From: Nocardioides faecalis
GTDB lineage: Bacteria > Actinomycetota > Actinomycetes > Propionibacteriales > Nocardioidaceae
Direction of reading: 5' to 3'
Length of the DNA: 64,000 nt
Assembly (NCBI RefSeq): GCF_018388425.1
Contig: NZ_CP074406.1
Coordinates: 1,612,001 to 1,676,000 of the forward strand
Shown: in pieces, positions 19,072 through 28,013 of the stretch
Layout of the letters: each line of letters begins with the position of its first letter
How positions within the stretch are numbered: position 1 is the stretch's first letter
The notes under the pieces: generated by a model
The model's input: only the letters and a program-made list of their open reading frames with translations
What the model was told of the DNA's origin: nothing
Database searches by the model: none
Made by a program: the position numbers and the translations under genes

Positions 19072-19773
19072 TCAGCCGCGCACCATCGGCGGCTGCACGA
19101 GCTTCGCCGGACCGCGCCGGTAGAGCAACGCGCGGCGGCCGCCGGCCTCGGTGGCCTCGCCGCGGGCGTTGGTGGGGATGACGAACCCGGCGGTGCCGAG
19201 GACCTTGCGGCGGAAATTGCCGAGGTCCGGGGGAGCGCCCCAGACGGCGGCGTAGACGCGGCGCAGCTCGGGCAGCGTGAACGGCTCGGAGACGAACTCG
19301 GTGGCCAGGGTCGTGTACTCCAGCTTCGCCCGCACCCGCTCCCGGGCGTCGAGCAGGATCTGGTGGTGGTCGAACGCCAGCTCCGGTGCGTCGGCGGCGG
19401 CGTCGAGCAGGTCGTCGACCACCCACCAGCGGGCGTCGGCGGCGTCGGTGCCGGCCTGCGGCTCGGGCAGGTCGGGCGCGAGCGCCACGTGCGCCACCGA
19501 CACCACCCGCATCCGGGGGTCGCGGTCGGGGGCGGAGTAGGTGCGCAGCTGCTCGAGGTGGCCGTCGAACTGCGCCACCCCGGTCTCCTCGCGCAGCTCG
19601 CGCCAGGCCGCCTGCTCGGCGTCCTCGTCGGGCTCCACGAAGCCGCCGGGCAGCGCCCAGGACCCGGCGAACGGCTCCTCCCCGCGCTCCACGAGCAGCA
19701 CCGACAGCGCGCCGTCGCGGATGGTGAAGATCGCCAGGTCGACGGCGACCGCGAACGGAGGGTGCTCGCTCAT
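19072..19773 (-). CDS. nrtR: NrtR-type Nudix transcriptional regulator of NAD metabolism
   Basis: This 233-residue protein has an N-terminal Nudix domain (about 8-140) and a C-terminal winged-helix domain (about 150-230; [26 protein letters not shown]). NrtR proteins repress NAD biosynthesis or salvage genes and release DNA when they bind ADP-ribose or related ligands. The Nudix box GFVEPDE...REL.EETGV is complete, so catalytic activity may remain, while many NrtR proteins have degenerate boxes. The start overlaps the pncBA stop as ATGA, placing regulator and target in one operon. A palindrome upstream of that operon is the likely operator, so the operon would be autoregulated. Confidence 0.85.
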   Translation of the reverse strand: MSEHPPFAVAVDLAIFTIRDGALSVLLVERGEEPFAGSWALPGGFVEPDEDAEQAAWRELREETGVAQFDGHLEQLRTYSAPDRDPRMRVVSVAHVALAPDLPEPQAGTDAADARWWVVDDLLDAAADAPELAFDHHQILLDARERVRAKLEYTTLATEFVSEPFTLPELRRVYAAVWGAPPDLGNFRRKVLGTAGFVIPTNARGEATEAGGRRALLYRRGPAKLVQPPMVRG

Positions 19774-21734
19774 GCCTCCACCTCCGCCACGTCCACGCCG
19801 GCCTGCGCCAGCTCGGCCAGTGCGGCCTCCGACGACTCCTTGGCCACGCCGGCGTGCAGGCCGGGCAGCAGCCGGACGAACAGCCCGGCGCGGGCGGCGT
19901 CCAGCGCGGTGGCCCGCACGCAGTAGTCGGTGGCGATGCCGGCGACCTCCACCTCGCGCACGCCGGCCTCGCTCAGCACGTCGAGGAGCCGCGCCCCGTC
20001 CTCGGTGACGCCCTCGAAGGCCGAGTACGCCGGCTCACCCATCCCCTTCACGACGTGGTGGGTGACCGCGTCGGTGACCAGCTCGGGTGCGTACTCCGAG
20101 CCCTCGTGGCCCTGCACGCAGTGCACCGGCCAGGTCTGCACGAAGTCGGGCTCCTCGCCGGGGGCGTGGAAGTGCCCGCCGTTGGTGCCCTCGCCGAGGT
20201 GCCAGTCGCGCGAGGCGGCGATGACGGCGTACTCGTCGGCGTGCGCGGCCAGGTGCTCGCTGATCCGGCGGGCGACGTCGCGACCGCCCTCCACGCCGAG
20301 CGAGCCGCCCTCGACGAAGTCGTTCTGCACGTCGACGACGAGGAGCGCCTTGCTCGGGGTGGGTGGCGTCCCGGTCTCGGTGGCGGTCTCGGCGCCGACC
20401 TCGGTGCCGGATGCGGGGTTCGGGGTCTGCGGAGCGGTCATGACGGTGTCCTGTCTCTCGGTGGTCGTCAGGTAGGCGGCGCCGGCGGCGACGCTGCGCG
20501 CCTCGCGCGGCAGGGCGGCCAGCGCGGCGGCGGCGAAGGCGCGGACCTCGGTGAGGCTGGGGTCGTGCACGGTGCGGCCCTCGCGCACCAGCGGCACCTG
20601 GGCCGGTACGGCGCCCACAGGGGAGGGTTCGTCGCTGCGGGTGAAGAACTCGGCCACCAGCTGCCCGTCGTCGTACGTGCGCCAGGGGTGCTTGCGCCCG
20701 CCGGTGGAGGCCTTGTCCTTGGACTTCTTCGCCACCGGTCGCAGCGGTGCGCCGACGTCGTCGGCGATAGCCACCAGCTTGTAGACCATGCTCGCGGTGG
20801 GGTGCCCCGAGCCGGTGGCGACGCGGGTGCCCACGCCGTAGCCGTCGATCGGGGCGTCGGCCAGCGCGGCGATCACGTACTCGTCGAGGTCGCTGGTCAC
20901 CACGATCCGGGTCCCGTGCGCGCCGAGGGAGTCGAGCAGCGCCCGCGCCTTGTAGGCCTCCTCGGCCAGGTCGCCCGAGTCGATCCGGATCGCGCCGAGG
21001 TCGGTGCCGGCGACCTCGATCGCGGTCCGGATGCCCTCGGCGATGTCGTAGGTGTCGACGAGCAGGGTGGTGCCCACACCGAGCGCCTCGACCTGGCTGC
21101 GGAAGGCGTCGGCCTCGCTGGCGTGGGCCAACGTGAAGGCGTGCGCGGCCGTGCCCGCGGTCGGGACCCCGAACAGGCGGCCGGCGGCGAGGTTGCTCGA
21201 GGTGGCGAACCCGGCGACGTAGGCGGCGCGCGCCGTGGCGACCGCCGCCTGCTCGTGGGTACGACGCCCGCCCATCTCGATGATCGGGCGGCCCTGTGCG
21301 GCGTCGACCATCCGGGCCGCGGCGCTGGCGATGGCGGTGTCGTGGTTGAGGATGCTCAGCACGAGCGTCTCCAGCACCACGCACTCGCCGAGGGTGCCGC
21401 GCACGGTGAAGACCGGGCTGCCGGGGAAGTACAGGTCGCCCTCGCGGTAGCCGTCGATGTCGCCGGAGAACCGGAACGTCGCCAGCCACGCCGCGGTCTC
21501 GGTGCCGATCACGCCCTCGGCGAGCAGCCAGTCGATCTCCTCGGCGGAGAACGTGAACGACTCGATGGCCGCCAGCAGCCGGCCCTGGCCGGCGAGCATG
21601 CCGTAACGCCGGCCCTCGGGCAGGCGGCGGGCGAACGCCTCGAACACGGCCGGGCGCGCGGCGCTGCCGTCGCGGACGAACGAGTCCAGCATGGTGAGCT
21701 CGTAGCGGTCGGTGAGCAGTCCCGTGCGGTCCAT
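19770..21734 (-). CDS. pncB: Fused nicotinate phosphoribosyltransferase-nicotinamidase (PncB-PncA)
   Basis: This 654-residue reading frame joins two NAD-salvage enzymes. Residues 1-430 are nicotinate phosphoribosyltransferase ([28 protein letters not shown], and [11 protein letters not shown] with the His that is phosphorylated in the family). A linker rich in Thr, Pro and Glu follows. Residues about 475-654 are nicotinamidase: [11 protein letters not shown] supplies the catalytic Asp, [13 protein letters not shown] the Lys, GIATDYCV the Cys, and SRDWH part of the metal site. The product could turn nicotinamide into NaMN with both activities in one chain. No stop separates the halves. An in-frame ATG at 20441 has AGGA 7 bases before it, so a free 223-residue PncA might also be made. 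GAGGAG precedes the first ATG. Confidence 0.88.
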   Translation of the reverse strand: MDRTGLLTDRYELTMLDSFVRDGSAARPAVFEAFARRLPEGRRYGMLAGQGRLLAAIESFTFSAEEIDWLLAEGVIGTETAAWLATFRFSGDIDGYREGDLYFPGSPVFTVRGTLGECVVLETLVLSILNHDTAIASAAARMVDAAQGRPIIEMGGRRTHEQAAVATARAAYVAGFATSSNLAAGRLFGVPTAGTAAHAFTLAHASEADAFRSQVEALGVGTTLLVDTYDIAEGIRTAIEVAGTDLGAIRIDSGDLAEEAYKARALLDSLGAHGTRIVVTSDLDEYVIAALADAPIDGYGVGTRVATGSGHPTASMVYKLVAIADDVGAPLRPVAKKSKDKASTGGRKHPWRTYDDGQLVAEFFTRSDEPSPVGAVPAQVPLVREGRTVHDPSLTEVRAFAAAALAALPREARSVAAGAAYLTTTERQDTVMTAPQTPNPASGTEVGAETATETGTPPTPSKALLVVDVQNDFVEGGSLGVEGGRDVARRISEHLAAHADEYAVIAASRDWHLGEGTNGGHFHAPGEEPDFVQTWPVHCVQGHEGSEYAPELVTDAVTHHVVKGMGEPAYSAFEGVTEDGARLLDVLSEAGVREVEVAGIATDYCVRATALDAARAGLFVRLLPGLHAGVAKESSEAALAELAQAGVDVAEVEA

Positions 21735-21748
21735 GTCGGCTCCTCGAT

Positions 21749-21771
21749 GTTGTAGTCATGATGACTATAAC
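21749..21771. promoter_or_regulatory. Candidate NrtR operator upstream of pncBA
   Basis: The half-sites GTTGTAGTCAT and ATGACTATAAC form a 23-bp palindrome with a central G and one mismatched pair. It lies 15 bases upstream of the pncBA ATG and 32 bases before the divergent methylase start. AT-rich DNA of this kind stands out in this region. The location ahead of an NrtR-encoding NAD operon makes an NrtR site the natural reading; this is inference. Confidence 0.65.
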
Positions 21772-21790
21772 AGGCGGTGGTGGAATGCCC

Positions 21791-21796
21791 TAGCCT
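21791..21796 (+). promoter_or_regulatory. -10 box TAGCCT for a leaderless methylase transcript
   Basis: TAGCCT ends 6 bases before the GTG at 21803, the spacing expected when transcription begins at the start codon. No SD is present. The NrtR-like palindrome lies 20 bases upstream and could cover the -35 region, so NAD status may also affect this gene. Confidence 0.5.
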
Positions 21797-21802
21797 CGCA
21801 CC

Positions 21803-23308
21803 GTGCCGAAAGCCCGTGTCGATCTCGCGTCCGGGCAGGAGCCGACCAGCGCGGAGGGCGACGCTCTCGCCTACGAGCGCCGCCTCGGTGCGGAGCTGGC
21901 CGAGCAGCGCCGCCGCAGCGGTGCGTTCTACACCCCCGAGACGCTCGTGGCGTGGGTGCTGGACCGCGCCCTGCCGGAGCAGCCCGGGGAGCGGGTGCGG
22001 GTCCTCGACCCGGCCTGCGGCACCGGCCACTTCCTCGTCGCCGCGGCCAGGCGCCTCGGCGTGCGCGCGGTGCACGGCTCCGACCTGGACCCGGAGGCGG
22101 TGCGCCTGGCCCGCGCCCGGCTGCAGGAGCTGGAGCCCGACCTGCCCGCCACCGAGATCGAGCGCCGCGTCGTCGTCGCCGACGGCCTCCTCGCCTGGAG
22201 CGGCGAGCGGTTCGACGCCGTGGTCGGCAACCCGCCGTTCCTGGGCCAGCTGCGGCGTCGTACCGGGGGACAGGCGGAGAGCCACCGCCGCGGCCTGGGC
22301 GCCTACACCGACACCAGCGCGGTCTTCCTGCACCGCTGCCTGGACCTGGTCCGCGACGGCGGTGTGGTCGCCCTCGTGCAACCGCTGTCCGTGCTCGCCA
22401 CCCGCGACGCCGGACCCGTGCGCGCCGCGGTCGCCGAGCGCGGCGGCCTCGTCGACTTCTGGTGCTCCCCGACGCCGGTCTTCGAGGGCACCGGGGTGCT
22501 GACCTGCGTGCCCGTGGTCCGCGTGGGCGAGGCCGGCCCGGGAGCCCGGCACGTCGACGCCGACGACTGGGGCACCCTCGCCGCACCGGCCTTCGGCATC
22601 CCGCAGGTCACCCTCGCCACCGCGACCGGACCCCTCGCCACCCTGGGGGACCTGGCGACCTGCACCGCCGACTTCCGCGACCAGTACTACGGCCTCGTCC
22701 CCTTCGTTCGCGACGACCCGCACGGCACCCCGCTGGTCACCACCGGCCTCATCGACCCCGCCGAGTCGCGCTGGGGCCAGGTGCCCACCCGCTTCGCGCG
22801 CACGTCGTACGACGCCCCGTCGGTCGACCTCGCCGCGCTGCGCGCCGGCGGGGCGCTCGCCGGGTGGGCGCAGGCGCGGCTGGTGCCCAAGCTGCTGGTG
22901 GCCGGGCAGGGCCGGGTCATCGAGGCCATCGCCGACGAGGCCGGCGCCTGGCTGCCGTCGGTGCCGGTGGTCAGCGTGGTGCCGCACACCGCGGACGACC
23001 TGTGGCGGCTGCTCGCCCTGACCCTCGCGCCGCCGCTCGTCGCGCACGCCGCCGCGCGCTACCTGGGCACCGGGCTGGCGCCGGGCTCGGTGAAGGTCAG
23101 CGCCCGCCAGCTCGCGGCGCTGCCGTTGCCCGCCGACCAGGCTGCCTGGGAGGTCGCGGCCGGCCACGCCCGCGACGCCCAGCACGCCGGCAGCGCCGGG
23201 GAGCGGGCCCGGCACCTGCGGGCGACCGGCGCGGCGATGACGCGCGCCTACGGGGCCGGCGAGGACGTGCTCGAGTGGTGGTGCGCGCGAGTGCCTCGCC
23301 GGTCCTAG
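21803..23308 (+). CDS. Orphan N6-adenine DNA methyltransferase (Eco57I-like)
   Basis: This 501-residue protein carries the SAM-binding motif DPACGTGHFL (residues 68-77) and the catalytic NPPF motif (about 146-149), which together define an adenine-specific DNA methylase of the N-6 MTase/Eco57I type. The leading FYTPETLVAWVLDRAL block is typical. The C-terminal half (about 270-480) resembles a target-recognition region. There is no nuclease domain and no restriction gene beside it, so it may be a solitary methylase acting in regulation or repair; a type II enzyme with a distant partner is possible. It is transcribed away from pncBA and appears leaderless. Confidence 0.82.
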   Translation: MPKARVDLASGQEPTSAEGDALAYERRLGAELAEQRRRSGAFYTPETLVAWVLDRALPEQPGERVRVLDPACGTGHFLVAAARRLGVRAVHGSDLDPEAVRLARARLQELEPDLPATEIERRVVVADGLLAWSGERFDAVVGNPPFLGQLRRRTGGQAESHRRGLGAYTDTSAVFLHRCLDLVRDGGVVALVQPLSVLATRDAGPVRAAVAERGGLVDFWCSPTPVFEGTGVLTCVPVVRVGEAGPGARHVDADDWGTLAAPAFGIPQVTLATATGPLATLGDLATCTADFRDQYYGLVPFVRDDPHGTPLVTTGLIDPAESRWGQVPTRFARTSYDAPSVDLAALRAGGALAGWAQARLVPKLLVAGQGRVIEAIADEAGAWLPSVPVVSVVPHTADDLWRLLALTLAPPLVAHAAARYLGTGLAPGSVKVSARQLAALPLPADQAAWEVAAGHARDAQHAGSAGERARHLRATGAAMTRAYGAGEDVLEWWCARVPRRS

Positions 23309-23397
23309 GCGCTGCCTCGCCCGGATGTCGAGCCCGTGTCGAGCGGTCGACCGAGCGTCGAGCCGTGCCGTCGTGCTCGGCATGGCACGCTCGGTGC

Positions 23398-24681
23398 ATG
23401 CCGGGCTTCGAGGAGATGTGGCGTGAGGTGAGCGCGATCGGGCGTTCCGCACGCACCGGCGGCTACGACCGCACGCCGTGGAGCAGCGCCGAGCTCGAGC
23501 TGCGGGCGTGGTTCCGGCGGGCGGCGCAGGTGCGTGGCCTTCGCCTCGCCGAGGACGGCTTCGGCAACCTGGCCGCCTGGTGGGACCCGCCCGATCCCGC
23601 CGACACCGGTGCCGACGCCGGTGCCGACGCCGGTGCCGACGCCGTGCTGACCGGCTCCCACCTCGACTCCGTCCCCGACGGTGGCGCCTTCGACGGCGCG
23701 CTCGGCATCGTGGCCGGCTTCGGCGCGATCGACCTGCTGCACGAGCGTGGGGTGCGGCCGACGCGGCGGATCGGGGTCGCGGCGTTCGCCGAGAAGGAGG
23801 GCTCCCGGTTCGGCCTGGCCTGCCTGGGCTCCGGCCTGGCCACCGGCGCCGTGGACTGGAGCACGGCCCGTGCGCTGCGCGACGCGGCCGGCGTCCGGCT
23901 CGGCGACCTGGTGCCCGGCCCCGACGCCGCGAGCCCCGATGCTGCGAGCCCCGATGCAGCGAGAGCCGAGGTCGGACTGCTCGCCGGCGTGGGCACCTTC
24001 CTGGAGCTGCACGTCGAGCAGGGCCGCGCCCTGGCCGAGCGCGACGCCGCGATCGGCGTGGCCCGCGGTACCTGGCCGCACGGACGCTGGCGCTACGACT
24101 TCACCGGCCGCGCCGACCACGCCGGCACCGCTCGGATGGAGGACCGCGCCGACCCGATGCTCGGCTACGCGATGACCGCGCTGGCCGCGAACAAGCAGGC
24201 CCGGCTCTCCGGCCAGCGCGCCACCTTCGGGTGCGTCGAGGTCCACCCCGGCGCGAGCGACATCGTGCCGTCGCTGGTGCGCGGCTGGCTCGACGCCCGC
24301 GCCGAGTCCGAGGAAGCCCTGGCGCTGCTCGTCGCCGCGATCGAGAAGCAGGCCGCCCAGCGGGCCGGGCGCGACGGCACCGCCGTGCAGGTCAGCGTCG
24401 AGTCCCGCACGGCCGCGGTCTCCTTCGAGCCCGGACTGCGCGACGCGCTCGCCAGCCGGCTCGTCGCGCCGGTGCTCGACGCCCAGGCCGGCCATGACGC
24501 CGGTGTGCTGCAGGCCGCCGGCACACGGGCGGCCATGCTGTTCGTGCGCAACCCGACCGGCGTCTCCCACGTTCCGGCCGAGACGGCGAGCACCGCCGAC
24601 TGCCTGGCCGGGGTCGCCGCCCTGGCCACCGCGCTCGACCTGACCACCGCCCTCGACCTGGCCGCGGGCGGCGAGCGATGA
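23398..24681 (+). CDS. M20-family amidohydrolase (allantoate amidohydrolase-like)
   Basis: This 427-residue metallopeptidase-fold enzyme belongs to the allantoate amidohydrolase/N-carbamoyl amino acid hydrolase group. Metal-binding blocks are TGSHLDSVPDGGAFDGALG (about 83-101), AFAEKEGSRFG with the catalytic Glu pair, ELHVEQG, and SHVPAE near the C-terminus. Its stop overlaps hutF as ATGA. Because hutF makes N-formylglutamate and no other deformylase is visible, this enzyme may hydrolyse N-formylglutamate; that is inferred from coupling, not from motifs. Low-complexity stretches (TGADAGADAGADA near 70 and DAASPDAASPDAA near 180) suggest repeat expansion. Confidence 0.8.
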   Translation: MPGFEEMWREVSAIGRSARTGGYDRTPWSSAELELRAWFRRAAQVRGLRLAEDGFGNLAAWWDPPDPADTGADAGADAGADAVLTGSHLDSVPDGGAFDGALGIVAGFGAIDLLHERGVRPTRRIGVAAFAEKEGSRFGLACLGSGLATGAVDWSTARALRDAAGVRLGDLVPGPDAASPDAASPDAARAEVGLLAGVGTFLELHVEQGRALAERDAAIGVARGTWPHGRWRYDFTGRADHAGTARMEDRADPMLGYAMTALAANKQARLSGQRATFGCVEVHPGASDIVPSLVRGWLDARAESEEALALLVAAIEKQAAQRAGRDGTAVQVSVESRTAAVSFEPGLRDALASRLVAPVLDAQAGHDAGVLQAAGTRAAMLFVRNPTGVSHVPAETASTADCLAGVAALATALDLTTALDLAAGGER

Positions 24682-25982
24682 CGGCGCCGGCGACGTCGTA
24701 CCTGCTCGAGCGGGCGTGGGTCGACGGCGCCGTGCACGACGACGTGCTCGTCGAGGTCGCCGACGGCCGGTTCCGCTCCGTGACCCTTCTGAGCGGGGCC
24801 GACGCACCAGCGCAGGCCAACGGCAGCACCCGGCTGCCCGGCCTCACCCTGCCCGGCGCCGCGAACACGCACAGCCACGCCTTCCACCGGGCGCTGCGCG
24901 GCCGGGGCGGCGGCACCGGGCGCCGGCGTGAGCAGGTGTACGACGTCGCGGCCCGTCTCGACCCCGACTCCTGCTACCCGCTGGCGCGGGCCACCTACGC
25001 CGAGATGCTCGCCGCCGGCTACACCGGCGTGGGGGAGTTCCACTACCTGCACCACCAGCTCGACGGGCGGCCCTACGCCGACCCGAACGCGATGGGCCAC
25101 GCCCTGATCGCCGCGGCGCGCGACGCCGGCATCCGGATCACGCTGCTCGACGCCCTCTACCTGTCCGCCGGGTTCGGTGCGCCCCCGCAGGGGGTGCAGT
25201 GCCGGTTCGCCGACGGCAGCGCCGAGACCTGGCAGGAGCGGGTCGCGGCCCTGGTCACCGAGCTGAGCGGGGAGCCCGATGTCCGGCTCGGCGTCGCCGC
25301 ACACTCCGTGCGGGCCGTGCCCGCCGACGCCCTGGAGGAGCTGCAACCGTTCCTGGTCAACGGCATCCCCCTGCACGTGCACCTCTCGGCGAGCCCGCGC
25401 GAGAACGAGGAGTGCCGCGCGGTGTACGGCCTCAGCCCCACGGAGCTGCTCGCCGAGCACGACCTGCTGGGCGCCACGACCACCGCCGTGCACGCCACCC
25501 ACCTCGACGCCGAGGACATCGCCCTGCTCGGTGCGACGCGCACCGGCATCGCGCTGTGCCCGACCACCGAGCATGACCTCGGCGAGGCCATCGGTCCCGC
25601 CCGGGCACTGTCCGAGGCCGGCGCCACGCTCACCCTGGGCTCGGGCAGCCACGCCGTCATCGACCCGTTCGCCCAGATGCGCGCCCTGGAGCGGGCGGCG
25701 CGGCCCGCAGAGCTGCTGGCCGCGGCCACCGCGCACGGTCACGCCGCTCTCGGGGTGCCCGACGCCGGGGCGCTCACCGTCGGGGAGCGCGCCGACCTGG
25801 TCACCCTCGCCCTCGACTCCCCGCGCACCGTCAGGACGGGCCGTGACGAGCAGGCCGCGGTGCTCGCCGCCGCCGCTGCCGACGTCACCCACGTCGTCGT
25901 CGACGGCCGGGTGGTCTTCGACGGCGACCACACCGCCGTGGAACACGACGCGGCCGCCGCCGTCGACGCCCTGTGGCGCTGA
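24678..25982 (+). CDS. hutF: Formimidoylglutamate deiminase
   Basis: This 434-residue amidohydrolase-superfamily enzyme converts N-formimidoyl-L-glutamate to N-formyl-L-glutamate plus ammonia in histidine degradation. The metal site HSHAFHRAL (about 56-64), the later GVAAHSVRAVP and LHVHLSAS blocks, HATHL, and the C-terminal LTLGSGSHAVIDPFAQMR segment match HutF. It overlaps the upstream M20 gene by four bases. hutH, hutU and hutI are not in the window, so only this branch of the pathway is here. Confidence 0.86.
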   Translation: MTAPATSYLLERAWVDGAVHDDVLVEVADGRFRSVTLLSGADAPAQANGSTRLPGLTLPGAANTHSHAFHRALRGRGGGTGRRREQVYDVAARLDPDSCYPLARATYAEMLAAGYTGVGEFHYLHHQLDGRPYADPNAMGHALIAAARDAGIRITLLDALYLSAGFGAPPQGVQCRFADGSAETWQERVAALVTELSGEPDVRLGVAAHSVRAVPADALEELQPFLVNGIPLHVHLSASPRENEECRAVYGLSPTELLAEHDLLGATTTAVHATHLDAEDIALLGATRTGIALCPTTEHDLGEAIGPARALSEAGATLTLGSGSHAVIDPFAQMRALERAARPAELLAAATAHGHAALGVPDAGALTVGERADLVTLALDSPRTVRTGRDEQAAVLAAAAADVTHVVVDGRVVFDGDHTAVEHDAAAAVDALWR

Positions 25983-26054
25983 GGCTGCAGGGCATCGACG
26001 GAGGTTGACCGGATCTCGCTTGCCGCGACCCGCGACGGCCGCCAGGATCGACCT

Positions 26055-26285
26055 ATGACCGCAGCACAGGTGCCCCCCACCCCGGACACCAAGGACTGGA
26101 CCTGGGTGCTCGCGCGCCCCTGCCCGGACTGCGGGTTCGCCGCCGAGGAGGTCGACCGCACCCACATCGGCGAGCTGCTGCGCCTCGACGCCGCCGCCTG
26201 GACCACCGACCTCGCCGACCCCCGCGCCCGGGGACCGCGGCCGTGGACAGCGCCGTGGATGCGGCCATGGATGATGGGCGCGTGA
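26055..26285 (+). pseudogene. Truncated DinB-like (mycothiol S-transferase fold) protein, N-terminal remnant
   Basis: The 76-codon frame opens with DWTWVLARPCPDCGF, the usual N-terminus of actinobacterial DinB-like proteins of about 170-200 residues. After about 50 residues it turns into a Pro-Trp-Met-rich tail with no family resemblance and stops. The four-helix core with its metal-binding histidines is missing and is not found in another frame nearby, so an internal deletion is likely. The SD AGGA is still in place 7 bases before the ATG, and the stop overlaps the next gene as GTGA. It may now act only as a translated leader for DUF3046. Confidence 0.6.
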
Positions 26286-26476
26286 GGCACACCGAGTTCT
26301 GGTCGCGGATGGAGGACCACCTGGGCGAGGGCTACGCCCGGGTGTGGGCGAGCCAGCACGTGATGGGCGCCCTCGGCTCGCGCACCGCGCAGGAGGCCCT
26401 CGACGCCGGCGTGTCGCCCAAGGAGGTCTGGCGCGCGGTGTGGCAGGCGCTCGAGCTGCCTGCGAGCGAGCGGTGA
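26282..26476 (+). CDS. DUF3046 small protein
   Basis: This 64-residue protein (RHTEFWSRMEDHLGEGYA..., ending in a helical SPKEVWRAVWQALEL) matches the DUF3046 family, which sits just before recA in many actinobacteria. Its function is not known. The GTG start overlaps the previous stop (GTGA), and its own stop overlaps the next start (GTGA), so three frames are chained by four-base overlaps. Confidence 0.8.
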   Translation: MRHTEFWSRMEDHLGEGYARVWASQHVMGALGSRTAQEALDAGVSPKEVWRAVWQALELPASER

Positions 26477-27834
26477 GCCTGCCGGGCGCCGAGACGCCCG
26501 GCGCAGCCGAGCACACCGGCGTCGGGGTGCCGACCGGTCCCGGGCCGGCCGAGGTCGACCGGGTGCAGCGGCGCACCGTGCGGGTGCTGGTGCTGACCCA
26601 GGCGGTGGGCGCCGTGGGCATCACGATCGGCATCGCCACCGCCTCCCTGCTGGCGCGCGACCTGTCCGGCTCCGAGGCGCTGTCCGGTCTCGCGCAGACC
26701 GCGCAGGTGCTGGGCGCCGCGGTGATCTCGTTCCTGCTCGCCCCGCTGATGGCCCGCCGGGGACGCCGTACCGGACTGGCCACGGGCTACCTCACCGCCG
26801 CCGCCGGGGGACTGCTCGCCGTCCTCGCCGGGGTGCTCGGCTCGATGCCGCTGCTGCTGGTCGGCGCCGTGCTGCTCGGCGCCGGCACCTCGGCCAACAA
26901 CGCCGCCCGCTACGCCGCCACCGACCTGGCCACCGACGCCACCCGCGCCCGTTCGCTGTCGCTGGTGGTCTGGGCGACCACCATCGGCGCCGTGGCCGGA
27001 CCGAACCTGAGCGGCCCCTCGGGTGCGTTCGCCGACCTGGTCGGCATCCCCGAGCTCACCGGGCCCTTCGCGCTCGGTGCCCTCGGCCTGCTGCTCGCCG
27101 CGCTCGTCGTGGGGGTGCTGCTGCGCCCCGACCCGCTGCTGCTGGCCCAGGCGGCGCAGCGGGCCCACACCGAGACTCCGGGCGCCGGTGCCGCTGCAGG
27201 CGCGTCCGGTCGGCGCACCTCGTCGGCCGCGCGCGCCCGGCGTGCGATCCGCGAGAACCCCGTCCTCGGCTACGCCATCGCCGCCCTGGCGCTGGCCCAC
27301 GCCACCATGATCGGCGTGATGGTGATGACGCCGCTGCACATGGAGCACGGCGGTGCCGGCCTGAAGCTGATCGGCGTGGTGATCAGCGTGCACGTCCTGG
27401 GCATGTTCGCCTTCTCGCCGCTGGTCGGGCTGCTGGCCGACCGGATCGGTCGCGCCCCCGTGCTCGGCGCCGGGGGAGTCGCCCTGCTGCTCGCGCTGGT
27501 GCTGTGTGCCGCGGCGCCCTCGGGCATGTCGTGGCAGGTCACCGCCGGCCTCTTCATGCTCGGGCTCGGCTGGTCGCTGGTGATGGTCTCCGCCTCCACC
27601 CTGGTCGCCGAGCACGCCCCGCTCGCGGTGCGCACCGACGTGCAGGGCGCCTCCGACCTCCTCATGGGGCTCGCCGCGGCAGCCACCGGGGCGCTCGCCG
27701 GGCTGGTCGTCGACGTGGCCGGCTACCCCACGCTCGCCCTGCTCAGCCTGGCCCTGGTGGCCGGCGTGCTCGGGGCGGCGCTGCGCGCCGGCGCGACCCA
27801 GGGACCCCAGGAGCCGACACGCCGCACCGCGTGA
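26473..27834 (+). CDS. MFS transporter
   Basis: This 453-residue major facilitator protein has about 12 hydrophobic helices, a motif-A-like stretch (APLMARRGRRTGLATGY, about 87-103), a cytoplasmic loop after helix 6 rich in Ala, Gly and Arg, and a second LVGLLADRIGRAPVLG copy in the second half. No substrate can be named. The GTG start overlaps the DUF3046 stop. The gene ends just before the LexA box of recA. Confidence 0.78.
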   Translation: MSLPGAETPGAAEHTGVGVPTGPGPAEVDRVQRRTVRVLVLTQAVGAVGITIGIATASLLARDLSGSEALSGLAQTAQVLGAAVISFLLAPLMARRGRRTGLATGYLTAAAGGLLAVLAGVLGSMPLLLVGAVLLGAGTSANNAARYAATDLATDATRARSLSLVVWATTIGAVAGPNLSGPSGAFADLVGIPELTGPFALGALGLLLAALVVGVLLRPDPLLLAQAAQRAHTETPGAGAAAGASGRRTSSAARARRAIRENPVLGYAIAALALAHATMIGVMVMTPLHMEHGGAGLKLIGVVISVHVLGMFAFSPLVGLLADRIGRAPVLGAGGVALLLALVLCAAAPSGMSWQVTAGLFMLGLGWSLVMVSASTLVAEHAPLAVRTDVQGASDLLMGLAAAATGALAGLVVDVAGYPTLALLSLALVAGVLGAALRAGATQGPQEPTRRTA

Positions 27835-27840
27835 TGCGCT

Positions 27841-27863
27841 TCGAACACGTGTTCGGCTAGGTT
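27841..27863 (+). promoter_or_regulatory. LexA (SOS) box and -10 of recA
   Basis: TCGAACACGTGTTCGG (27841-27856) matches the actinobacterial SOS box core CGAAC-N4-GTTCG. A TANNNT-type -10 box, TAGGTT (27858-27863), follows after one base, so LexA bound here would block RNA polymerase. The recA start is 150 bases further on. A further dyad, GGTAC-GAC-GTACC, lies at 27901-27913 in the leader; its role is unknown. Confidence 0.85.
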
Positions 27864-28013
27864 TGTCCGTACTGGACGCCGGTGCCGCCGACTGTCCACA
27901 GGTACGACGTACCGACGGGTCCTCCACATCACGACGCGGCTTCGCAGGCTGTGTCGGGACCCCGCCGTAGCGTCGCCGATGTACCGACCCCACCCCGACA
28001 CGAAGGACACGAC

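Noticed and set aside
21712..23397. Upstream extension of the M20 amidohydrolase frame to 989 codons
   Set aside because: The extra 562 codons lie opposite the pncBA start and over the methylase gene in another frame and are Arg-rich noise; the ATG at 23398 begins the conserved domain.
27882..28013. Upstream extension of recA by 44 codons
   Set aside because: It covers the untranslated leader; the ATG at 28014 has a strong SD and matches the normal RecA N-terminus.
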